Source: an uncultured delta proteobacterium
GTDB lineage: Bacteria > Bdellovibrionota_C > UBA2361 > OMII01
NCBI GenBank assembly: GCA_903904735.1
Contig: CAIVDM010000232.1
Location: 1-33,824, forward strand
DNA: 33,824 bases
Direction of reading: 5' to 3'
Shown: positions 24,059-30,490 of the stretch, piece by piece
How positions within the stretch are numbered: position 1 is the stretch's first letter
Layout of the letters: each line of letters starts with the position of its first letter
Made by a program: the position numbers and the translations under genes
The notes under the pieces: model-generated
What the model was told of the DNA's origin: nothing
The model's database searches: none
The model's input: only the letters and a program-made list of their open reading frames with translations

Positions 24059-26163
24059 GGCGGATTCTCGACCTCGAAAAACAACATTCTTTGCTGGTTG
24101 GTGTTTGGGTACTCCACAATGGTCTCTTTGCCCTGCGGATAAAGCTCCTTTAAGAGCGCTCGCCATGGCTCCCGTTCCTTCGTTGGCTGAAAGATAAACA
24201 GGTAATTTTTCCAGTATGTCCGCTTCTTGAGTGACTCTATCTGAGGGATTAGCTCCGACGTCGTATAATACCAACTTGTGAGCACCGGTCGAGGCTGACG
24301 CAGCTGATCAAGCGCTTTATGCGGTCCATCGTCTCCAGTCGCCCACGCGATTGATCCCTCAGTCCCCTTCATTCGATCGTAGAACGTGTAAAACATCTCG
24401 CAGCGGCGCTCCTCAGCGGGATACACGATAAGCGTGTCGTCCTTGAGTAGCGATAGCGCCGTATCGCCAACCTGCATCTGAATCGGTCGTCCCGGTGTGC
24501 GTGTGAAAAATGCCGTGGTCTGCGAAATCCCGAGGGCGAGCACGAGACAAAGAGGGATCGCAAGCTTGTACGTTTTCGCCAAAAGCTTTGAACCTCGCGC
24601 CACGATAGCGTCGAGAAACCAGCTCAGTTCAAGGACTCCCAACACGAAACATAGAACTATACTCACCGCGATACGACGATCCGCAATCTCCGTCGCCATT
24701 CCTGGGATTAGTCCTCCCGCGATCATCGCGATAAAAACCAACGACTCAGGTCTCCTTATCATCACCAGCAGTCTCGCGAAGGCAATCACGCTAAACACGG
24801 CGATGATCGATGACACTGAACGCACCGGCATCACCATGGCGTGATTCGTCCAGTGTGTCGGAGCCACGGGCGCGTAAAAAATCTCATAAAAGAAATAGAG
24901 TGACTGCTCCATCATCTGACGGATTCGATCCGCTTGGGAGACAATCTTGTCAGATGGGTAAGGGTTGTCGAAGGGCCGCACAAACGTGGTCTCCCCGGTG
25001 ACCACATAATGAACGAGCGAACGAACACCAACGAATATCACGAGTCCAAGGAGCGGCAAGCTAAACTTCTTGAGGTGCCCACGCCACTCGGGCCGCTGAA
25101 ATATAAACACGCCCACCATCGCCGCGAGGGGGCCAAATGAAGCGAGCTTCGCCGACGGATACACGAACTTTGTGCAGGGTATCAGCGCCACGAGAGGCAT
25201 AAAGCTCCACCACGATCGGGCGTTGAGCGCGTGAAAAGTCGCCCATGCTATTAGCAATGAGAGGATCACCGGTAGGTGATGCATAAACGGCAACCGTGCC
25301 CAGTCGATATCCAGGGGGCCGAAGGCGTACACAACCAGCCCGGTGATCGCCGCGAAGGGGCCTCGCAAGTTACGCAAAAAGAAGTAGAATACCAAGCACC
25401 CTAAAAGGCTTATCGCGGTGCTCAAAAGCCTCTGATCGAGATAGAACAGCGAAGACTCACTCAGGCGGGTAAATAGCTTGTGGATGACTACCCATGACAT
25501 TCCCGAGGATTGCTGTACGAATAGTCCAACCTCTTGTCCAAGTATGCGATCCCACGTTTCAGAGACCAAACGATGTGGGCACGACTCTCCATCATATCCA
25601 AAAGGAAGTCGATTTAACTGGTAGAAACGAGTGGCACAGGTGACCAGCATAATCGCCGTTACGACCACTATCTCCCAGAGAGACACCCTAGCGACCGATC
25701 GCGCGGGGTCTATCCATCCTGTCGACACTCGCGATGAATCGCGCCACACCATGAGAACAAACGCGATGATGGCCGCCGCAAACGCGCCACAGTGATAGTA
25801 TAACGTAAGGTCGGGCTTTCTACTGAGCGCTGACAGCTCTCCCATGCCCGCGAGCGCGAGCGCGGCGATGTAAAAAAACGCCCACCAAGTACAGCGTCGG
25901 ACACAGAGCAACGTCAAAAGCGTGAGCCCGAGCGCGCCCGCGGCGACCTCCATTTCGTATCGCGCGAAATGCCAGTGACGATTAAGGATGAATGTTCCGA
26001 AGTCAGATATCCATTTGATCGGGCTACTAACAACCTCTAGGCACGCTCTTCCAGCGGCCTCCGATTCAAAACACTCCTGCCGCAGCGCGAAGAATACCGC
26101 CCCAGCAAGGACGACACAGAACAACTGAAAGAAACGCAACGATCGCGACGAACCTTGAGACAT
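24028..26163 (-). CDS. GT-C/GT39-like membrane glycosyltransferase with extra N-terminal membrane module
   Basis: 711 residues, ATG at 26163. The N-terminal block of about four helices is followed by the core: TRFYQLNRLPFGYDGESCPH with Asp and Glu in the catalytic-loop position, LDQRLLSTAISLLGCLVF, LDIDWARLPFMHHLP and IPCTKFVYPSAKLA. Helices continue to about residue 560. The soluble tail (~150 residues) includes DDTLIVYPAEERRCEMFY. The organisation parallels the gene at 18930-21194, so I regard them as paralogs. The coding ends overlap the convergent GT2 gene by 31 bases, which argues for a compact, old arrangement rather than recent assembly. It probably uses the lipid-linked sugar made by a local GT2 enzyme (inference). 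Confidence 0.75.
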   Translation of the reverse strand: MSQGSSRSLRFFQLFCVVLAGAVFFALRQECFESEAAGRACLEVVSSPIKWISDFGTFILNRHWHFARYEMEVAAGALGLTLLTLLCVRRCTWWAFFYIAALALAGMGELSALSRKPDLTLYYHCGAFAAAIIAFVLMVWRDSSRVSTGWIDPARSVARVSLWEIVVVTAIMLVTCATRFYQLNRLPFGYDGESCPHRLVSETWDRILGQEVGLFVQQSSGMSWVVIHKLFTRLSESSLFYLDQRLLSTAISLLGCLVFYFFLRNLRGPFAAITGLVVYAFGPLDIDWARLPFMHHLPVILSLLIAWATFHALNARSWWSFMPLVALIPCTKFVYPSAKLASFGPLAAMVGVFIFQRPEWRGHLKKFSLPLLGLVIFVGVRSLVHYVVTGETTFVRPFDNPYPSDKIVSQADRIRQMMEQSLYFFYEIFYAPVAPTHWTNHAMVMPVRSVSSIIAVFSVIAFARLLVMIRRPESLVFIAMIAGGLIPGMATEIADRRIAVSIVLCFVLGVLELSWFLDAIVARGSKLLAKTYKLAIPLCLVLALGISQTTAFFTRTPGRPIQMQVGDTALSLLKDDTLIVYPAEERRCEMFYTFYDRMKGTEGSIAWATGDDGPHKALDQLRQPRPVLTSWYYTTSELIPQIESLKKRTYWKNYLFIFQPTKEREPWRALLKELYPQGKETIVEYPNTNQQRMLFFEVENPPQSSREPLAR

Positions 26164-26428
26164 GACCTATCTGTTTGAGAAGCCCGCGGGCACTCAAATG
26201 TGAGAGCGCCAGAGGGACTGTCTAATTTTTCGTAAGTTTCATTTCGTGAGTGAGATCCGGCGCGCTTGACACCAGGGTTTTTACTCACGTCACAAACGAT
26301 ACTCCCTCAACCCGTAAGGGGTCGAGCCCCAAACAACGGTCCGATAAGCCTACGGGAGGTTCTTCGCGGAAATCCGGCCTGAGAGGGGAGTCATCATGCC
26401 CTTTAGGGGGACGCGCCAAGACACGGAG
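26164..26428. other. intergenic region with several nested hairpins, no known RNA recognised
   Basis: 265 bases between obgE and the minus-strand GT-C gene. CCCGT (26311-26315) can pair with ACGGG (26352-26356), enclosing a GGGG/CCCC hairpin at 26318-26330, and further small stems follow, including GCCC-TTTA-GGGG near 26398-26410. This could be the obgE 3' end, the leader of the GT-C gene, or an independent RNA. It does not match a riboswitch, tmRNA, RNase P or 6S pattern that I know. Confidence 0.35.
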
Positions 26429-27460
26429 CTAGGCCATGGGAAATACCCGCCGCGCGAAGATCTCTATGAGCTCCTCAATCCCGGCGCCCGTGACACTTGA
26501 GATAACGTGGACCGTTAGTCCTCGAGCCACAAATCGTTGTCGAAAATGCTCGACTCTCTCCTCTGAGGAAACTGAATCCACTTTCGTGAGCACCACGATC
26601 TGCTCCCGGGCGGATACCTCCTCTGAGAAATTGCGTAATTCTCGATTTATAGTGTCAAAGAGAACCTCGAGATCCGCCTCTTCGCCATTCTCCATCAGCT
26701 GCGTCAAATCGAGCAGGTGCGCGATAATCTTCGTGCGCTCTACGTGCTTAAGAAATCTAATTCCCAGGCCTTTTCCTTCACTAGCGCCCTCGATCAATCC
26801 AGGGATATCGGCGACCACAAAACTCCGCCCGCCCTTGGCCTGAACCACACCCAGGTTCGGCACGAGAGTCGTAAAGGGATAGTCAGCGATCTTTGGGCGC
26901 GCGGCGGATATTCGAGATATCAACGTGGATTTACCCGCGTTCGGAAACCCGACCAACCCCACGTCCGCTACCAACTTCAAGGAAAGCTGGAAAGCTCCCT
27001 CTTCACCTGCCTCGCCGGGTTGAGTGTGCTCTGGCGCCTGATTCGTGGAGGTCTTGAAAAAAGCGTTGCCCTTTCCTCCGCGTCCGCCTTTCGCGAGCAC
27101 GAACTCACGTCCCTCGACGTCGAGATCCACAACCAAATCACCTTGGTCCTTATTCTCTAGATCATAGGCGAAGACTTGGGTGCCGACCGGAAGCGTGATA
27201 ACAACATCCTCACCCGCTCGACCATCTTTACGGCTTCCCTGTCCAGCCTCTCCGCTCTTCGCCTCCCACACCGCCTGAAACTTAAAGTCTAGTAACGTGT
27301 GCACGTTTGAATCCGCCCGCAGAATTACGGATCCACCGCGTCCGCCATTTCCACCATCCGGACCACCGAGGGGAACAAATTTTTCACGGCGAAAGTGTCG
27401 TGCGCCCGGACCACCCTTACCTGCTCGAACTTCTATAACCGCTTCATCAATAAACTTCAT
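26429..27460 (-). CDS. obgE: ribosome-associated GTPase Obg/CgtA
   Basis: 343 residues: a glycine-rich Obg domain (~1-158; GGPGARHFRREKFVPLGGPD, then GGNGGRGG) and a G domain. G motifs: G1 GFPNAGKSTLIS, G2 region YPFTTLVPNLG, G3 DIPGLIEGASEGKGLG, G4 TKVD (variant of NKxD) and G5 ISSVTGAG. The protein stops right after the G domain and has no C-terminal extension. Obg is an essential GTPase in 50S ribosome maturation and stress control. It sits in the widely conserved rplU-rpmA-obgE order. A terminator-like hairpin separates it from rpmA, so it may also have its own promoter. Confidence 0.96.
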   Translation of the reverse strand: MKFIDEAVIEVRAGKGGPGARHFRREKFVPLGGPDGGNGGRGGSVILRADSNVHTLLDFKFQAVWEAKSGEAGQGSRKDGRAGEDVVITLPVGTQVFAYDLENKDQGDLVVDLDVEGREFVLAKGGRGGKGNAFFKTSTNQAPEHTQPGEAGEEGAFQLSLKLVADVGLVGFPNAGKSTLISRISAARPKIADYPFTTLVPNLGVVQAKGGRSFVVADIPGLIEGASEGKGLGIRFLKHVERTKIIAHLLDLTQLMENGEEADLEVLFDTINRELRNFSEEVSAREQIVVLTKVDSVSSEERVEHFRQRFVARGLTVHVISSVTGAGIEELIEIFARRVFPMA

Positions 27461-27524
27461 ACCGACCTCGCCATCGCCACTCGAATAAACCTCGAGAGCT
27501 GCATGGATCTAATACCCCTAAACA

Positions 27525-27562
27525 TAAAAAAGGAGTGGGTCTCATACGAGCACCGCACTCCC
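27525..27562 (-). terminator. intrinsic terminator between rpmA and obgE
   Basis: On the minus strand GGAGTG (27561 to 27556) pairs with CACTCC (27537 to 27532), extended by GG/CC after a one-base bulge, and is followed immediately by a run of six T. It lies 35 bases after the rpmA stop and about 65 bases before the obgE start. It may lower obgE expression relative to the ribosomal proteins. Confidence 0.7.
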
Positions 27563-27596
27563 TTCTCAAACACGCCCTATGAGGCGCCGCAACCGC

Positions 27597-27848
27597 TTAG
27601 GCAGCTGGCTTAATGCAGATGGACTGACGAAGTCCCTGCTTAAACTCAACAACACCGTCAACGAGCGCGAACAACGTGTAATCACGCCCTGTTCCCACGT
27701 TATCACCGGCGTGGTAAGTGCTACCGCGCTGACGAACGAGGATATTTCCCGCTCGAACAACTTCGCCACCAAACTTCTTCACTCCGAGACGCTTTCCTTG
27801 GCTGTCTCGTCCGTTCCTGGTACTTCCTACCGCTTTCTTATGTGCCAT
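27597..27848 (-). CDS. rpmA: 50S ribosomal protein L27
   Basis: 83 residues, the normal length. The N-terminus [20 protein letters not shown] and the following [20 protein letters not shown] and [20 protein letters not shown] are diagnostic. L27 contacts the peptidyl transferase centre of the large subunit through its N-terminal tail, which here begins directly after the initiator Met without the cleavable extension found in Firmicutes. An AGAGGTGG Shine-Dalgarno precedes the ATG. It lies 38 bases downstream of rplU on the same strand. Confidence 0.98.
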   Translation of the reverse strand: MAHKKAVGSTRNGRDSQGKRLGVKKFGGEVVRAGNILVRQRGSTYHAGDNVGTGRDYTLFALVDGVVEFKQGLRQSICIKPAA

Positions 27849-27886
27849 CGAACCACCTCTAGACTACAAGACCTATGAACTAATTC

Positions 27887-28264
27887 TTACAACGAAACCG
27901 ACTCAATCACGATCTCGCTCTTCGCCTGACGGTGTCCCTGCTTCTTGGTATACCCACCCTTCAAACGCTTCTTGAAGATGATGACCTTCTTGTCCTTCTT
28001 GTGAGCAACCACTCGGCCCGTCACCGTCACTCCTAAGGTCGTCTCGCTACCAGCGAGAACCTTAACCTCGGCTCCGCCGGTCTTACCAGCCATGAGAACG
28101 TCGGAGAATGTTATCTTTTCGCCAGGATTCACCTCAACCTCGTCGATCGAGATCTTGGTTCCAGCCGTTACACGGTACTGCTTACCAGCAGTGCGAACGA
28201 TCGCGAACACCTGAGGCTCTATTGTGGAAGTCGTTGTTTCCGTAGAAGACTTGTTTGTTGTCAT
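27887..28264 (-). CDS. rplU: 50S ribosomal protein L21
   Basis: 125 residues, about 20 longer than typical L21 because of a Thr/Ser-rich N-terminal extension ([18 protein letters not shown]) before the family start [14 protein letters not shown]. Conserved features are [36 protein letters not shown] and the C-terminal [10 protein letters not shown], all rRNA-binding. The start is supported by AAAGGATG upstream on the minus strand. First gene of the rplU-rpmA-obgE group; L21 binds 23S rRNA in early large-subunit assembly. Confidence 0.96.
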   Translation of the reverse strand: MTTNKSSTETTTSTIEPQVFAIVRTAGKQYRVTAGTKISIDEVEVNPGEKITFSDVLMAGKTGGAEVKVLAGSETTLGVTVTGRVVAHKKDKKVIIFKKRLKGGYTKKQGHRQAKSEIVIESVSL

Positions 28265-28571
28265 ACCTGATACATCCTTTGCCGCCTGACTTACCCTCTC
28301 AACACCCCTTGCTTCCTGAGGTACTCGAATTAATTACGCGGGTAACCTGCCTCCACTCGGTCAGCTTCAGCGCACATTTTTGACCACCTAGTGAAGATCC
28401 CCTCTTGGCGGTAAAAGGCTGAAAGTACTAGAGTGCTTAAAGCAGAGCGGGGAAGATACCGAACGCAGACGCGAAAAGCAAGGCGAACGCCTATATGATC
28501 AGCGCTTCTTTATCGGTATACTGCAAAAAAGCAAGCAGATCAGGTACGATCCACAGGACATCAGGGAAGAC
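28265..28571. other. divergent promoter region between rplU and the response regulator
   Basis: 307 bases separating two divergent genes, so both promoters should be here. Only a TATACT (28517-28522) resembles a plus-strand -10 box; no good -35 goes with it. Ribosome-binding sequences are visible for the regulator (CAGGGAAG before 28572) and rplU. No leader RNA was recognised. Confidence 0.4.
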
Positions 28572-29261
28572 ATGCGAGGCGACGGTTTCACGGTAGCAGT
28601 CATTGAGGACGAGGACCTCATCCGCAAAAGCGTCACGATGAACTTGGAGCTTGAGGGCTTCCAAGTAATTACCGCTGTCGACGGAGAGCTCGGCGTTAAG
28701 TTAATTAACGAGCAAAAACCAGATCTTATCGTCATGGACGTGATGATGCCGAAGAAAGACGGGTTGCAGACCTGTCGCGAGCTTCGAATCGCCGGCATCT
28801 CTACACCTATTATTCTGCTTACCGCTCGAAGCAGCGAAACGGACAAGGTGCTCGGATTGGACCTCGGTGCCGACGATTACCTCGCCAAGCCGTTTGGAAT
28901 GCTTGAGTTAATGGCACGTGTAAAGGCCCTCTTGCGACGGGTGCAAAGAACTTCGAACGTCGATCAGGTTCAATTTGCTGATGTTGTTATAGATTTTAAG
29001 GCATACCGAGCCCACCGAAACGACGATCCGATCGAACTCTCCGCGCGGGAATACCGACTGCTCCGTTACCTCATATCGAAGCAAGGCAACGTTGTAACCC
29101 GTGATGAGCTTCTGGACGAGGTTTGGGGATACAACTCCTATCCGACCACCCGCACGGTCGATAACCACATAGCTCGACTCCGTCAAAAGATAGAGTCGAA
29201 CATCGACGAACCCCGTCATATCCTTACGGTACACGGCGTTGGATACAAGTTCGTCGCTTAG
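28572..29261 (+). CDS. OmpR/PhoB-family response regulator
   Basis: 229 residues. The receiver domain (1-~120) has the acidic pair Glu12/Asp13 (VIEDEDLI), the phospho-acceptor Asp56 in DLIVMDVMMPKKDG, the conserved Thr in IILLTARSSETDK and the Lys in DDYLAKPFG. The C-terminal winged-helix DNA-binding domain shows IELSAREYRLLRYLIS, VVTRDELLDEVWGY and the recognition helix TTRTVDNHIARLRQKIE, ending HILTVHGVGYKFVA. All residues needed for phosphorylation are present. No histidine kinase lies beside it in this window, so it is an orphan here and its cognate kinase and targets are unknown. Single gene, divergent from rplU. Confidence 0.93.
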   Translation: MRGDGFTVAVIEDEDLIRKSVTMNLELEGFQVITAVDGELGVKLINEQKPDLIVMDVMMPKKDGLQTCRELRIAGISTPIILLTARSSETDKVLGLDLGADDYLAKPFGMLELMARVKALLRRVQRTSNVDQVQFADVVIDFKAYRAHRNDDPIELSAREYRLLRYLISKQGNVVTRDELLDEVWGYNSYPTTRTVDNHIARLRQKIESNIDEPRHILTVHGVGYKFVA

Positions 29262-29414
29262 CGGTCCTGTTATTTCAACACCTTAGGGTAGTTGTAACCT
29301 TTTTTCAAAAAATTTGTACCAAAATTGCACCCTTTTCCTCGCAGTAGGAATCATAAAGGGAAACAAAGTCGTGCAAACCGTTCGAGAGAGTAGTTCGCAG
29401 GTATAGGTTCATCG

Positions 29415-29531
29415 ATGTTCACCGCAGTATCCCGTTTGTGGAATCAGTTGGTAGGACGCGTAGGTTTAGAGCAGGGTTTGATTACAAACCTCTGGAGAGA
29501 TGAGTCACGACAGCCAACCAAAACTTTTTGA
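29415..29531 (+). CDS. possible small protein (38 residues) upstream of the zinc-finger gene
   Basis: An ATG at 29415 opens a 38-codon frame reading MFTAVSRLWNQLVGRVG, then GLITNLWRDESRQPTKTF, ending in TGA at 29529-29531, 12 bases before the next start. Its composition is amphipathic and protein-like, and the spacing would permit co-translation with the zinc-finger gene. The only ribosome-binding hint is a weak AGGTT. No family recognised. It could equally be part of an untranslated leader. Confidence 0.35.
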   Translation: MFTAVSRLWNQLVGRVGLEQGLITNLWRDESRQPTKTF

Positions 29532-29543
29532 AAAACGAAAGCC

Positions 29544-29849
29544 ATGAACGATAAGAACTTCAACACTGAATCGAAACCGTCCCTCTTCCAATTCCACGAT
29601 TGCAACGACGTAATCGCCCACATGGGAGACTACCTCGACAAGGAACTCCCCGCCGTTCATCGCGCAGCCGTTGACGCGCACCTCGATGAGTGTCCCGAGT
29701 GCACAGCTTTCTATGCGTCATACAAGCACGTTGTTCAGACAGCAGCGGAGTTACGTGAGCCGGAGCAGCCGCTTCCAGTGGACGTCTCAAATCGTCTCCG
29801 TCGCGCGCTCAATGAGCGTCTCGGAATAAGTCTGCCGTATATAGCGTAA
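29544..29849 (+). CDS. putative zinc-finger (zf-HC2) anti-sigma-like protein
   Basis: 101 residues. Cys20, His46, Cys50 and Cys53 match the C-x(25)-H-x3-C-x2-C pattern of zf-HC2 anti-sigma domains, including the connecting YLDKELP and HLDECPEC segments. In known systems such as RsrA/ChrR the domain binds an ECF sigma factor and may sense redox state or metal. Here there is no membrane helix and no adjacent sigma factor gene, so the partner must be elsewhere or the protein does something else. The gene follows the response regulator by ~280 bases and is closed by a strong terminator. Confidence 0.75.
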   Translation: MNDKNFNTESKPSLFQFHDCNDVIAHMGDYLDKELPAVHRAAVDAHLDECPECTAFYASYKHVVQTAAELREPEQPLPVDVSNRLRRALNERLGISLPYIA

Positions 29850-29874
29850 TCAATCCAAACGGAGAACGCTCGAC

Positions 29875-29907
29875 AAACGCCTCGCTATCGCGAGGCGTTT
29901 TTGTTTG
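29875..29907 (+). terminator. intrinsic terminator of the zinc-finger gene
   Basis: AAACGCCTCGC (29875-29885) and GCGAGGCGTTT (29890-29900) form a perfect 11-bp stem with a four-base loop TATC, followed by TTGTTTG. It lies 25 bases after the stop codon. The A-tract before the stem mirrors the T-tract, so it may work on both strands. Confidence 0.9.
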
Positions 29908-29920
29908 TGCTCTTAAGAAA

Positions 29921-29969
29921 TATAAAAGCTCGCTTTCGATAAAAAACTATCGAATCCCCCCAAGCGAGC
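29921..29969 (-). terminator. intrinsic terminator of the small minus-strand gene
   Basis: On the minus strand GCTCGCTT (29969 to 29962) pairs with AAGCGAGC (29935 to 29928), with an internal CGATA/TATCG stem, then TTTTATA. It follows the stop of the 84-residue gene by about 35 bases, back to back with the terminator of the zinc-finger gene. Confidence 0.8.
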
Positions 29970-30003
29970 AAAGGGGAGTATAAAACCATCAACGAGAGAA
30001 CGC

Positions 30004-30258
30004 TCAACGCGAAGGTTTCGCTCGGTAGCGCCAACCGTTAGCGCGTACTATCGAATCAACGAGAGCTACATACGCCGGGTCGGACGGAATCGTTCGATCC
30101 ATCGACCGAAGCTGCTCCAACGTCCCGCGAGCATCAAGCCCCGAAACAGTATCACCGCCCATACGCATAGAGCGCCGCATTAGTCCCTCGATCTTCGATC
30201 GATTTCGTTCCGCCGACTGTTGGAACTTCTCTTTACCCTTCTGGCTGTCATCCGCCAT
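30004..30258 (-). CDS. small hypothetical protein, charged
   Basis: 84 residues, no family recognised. A consensus GAGGAG sits ten bases before the ATG and an intrinsic terminator follows the gene, so it is very probably expressed as a monocistronic unit. The first 35 residues are hydrophilic and basic (MADDSQKGKEKFQQSAERNR), then GGDTVSGLDARGTLEQLRSM and a C-terminal segment ALVDSIVRANGWRYRAKP. No signal peptide, helix pair or cysteine motif. Confidence 0.7.
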   Translation of the reverse strand: MADDSQKGKEKFQQSAERNRSKIEGLMRRSMRMGGDTVSGLDARGTLEQLRSMDRTIPSDPAYVALVDSIVRANGWRYRAKPSR

Positions 30259-30367
30259 CTGGTATCTCCTCGCATCAAATCCTCAGAAACAAAACCTACA
30301 CCCTAGGCACGCGCCGAGAGTCGGCACAGAAGATAGCAGAAGGACGAATCAATATCTCTAGTCATGT

Positions 30368-30411
30368 CCTACCGAGAGGTAGGGGGTTGGCGGGGAATCG
30401 AGCCAGCCCCC
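30368..30411. other. tandem intergenic hairpins
   Basis: CCTACC-GAGA-GGTAGG (30368-30383) overlaps a second stem in which GGGGG (30382-30386) pairs with CCCCC (30407-30411) and TGGC with GCCA across a ten-base loop. The two share two G residues, so they may be alternative folds. They lie between the ATP-grasp gene (stop at 30491) and the small gene starting at 30258, both minus strand. No T-run follows on either strand. Possibly a processing or attenuation structure. Confidence 0.45.
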
Positions 30412-30490
30412 GTATATAATATATGGCGCGCTCTAGCTCACGTTGGGATCCCCACCAAGCGTGGACCCGTTCTCGCTGACACGAATTTCC

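Noticed and set aside
26260..26300. Consensus-like TTGACA at 26266-26271 as a plus-strand promoter
   Set aside because: No acceptable -10 box lies 15-19 bases downstream, and the only sequence that would be transcribed is antisense to obgE.
30380..30412. T-arm-like GGCTCGATTCCCC on the minus strand, suggesting tRNA or permuted tmRNA
   Set aside because: The surrounding bases pair as a simple GGGGG/CCCCC hairpin, and no D-arm, anticodon arm, tag frame or CCA end is present.
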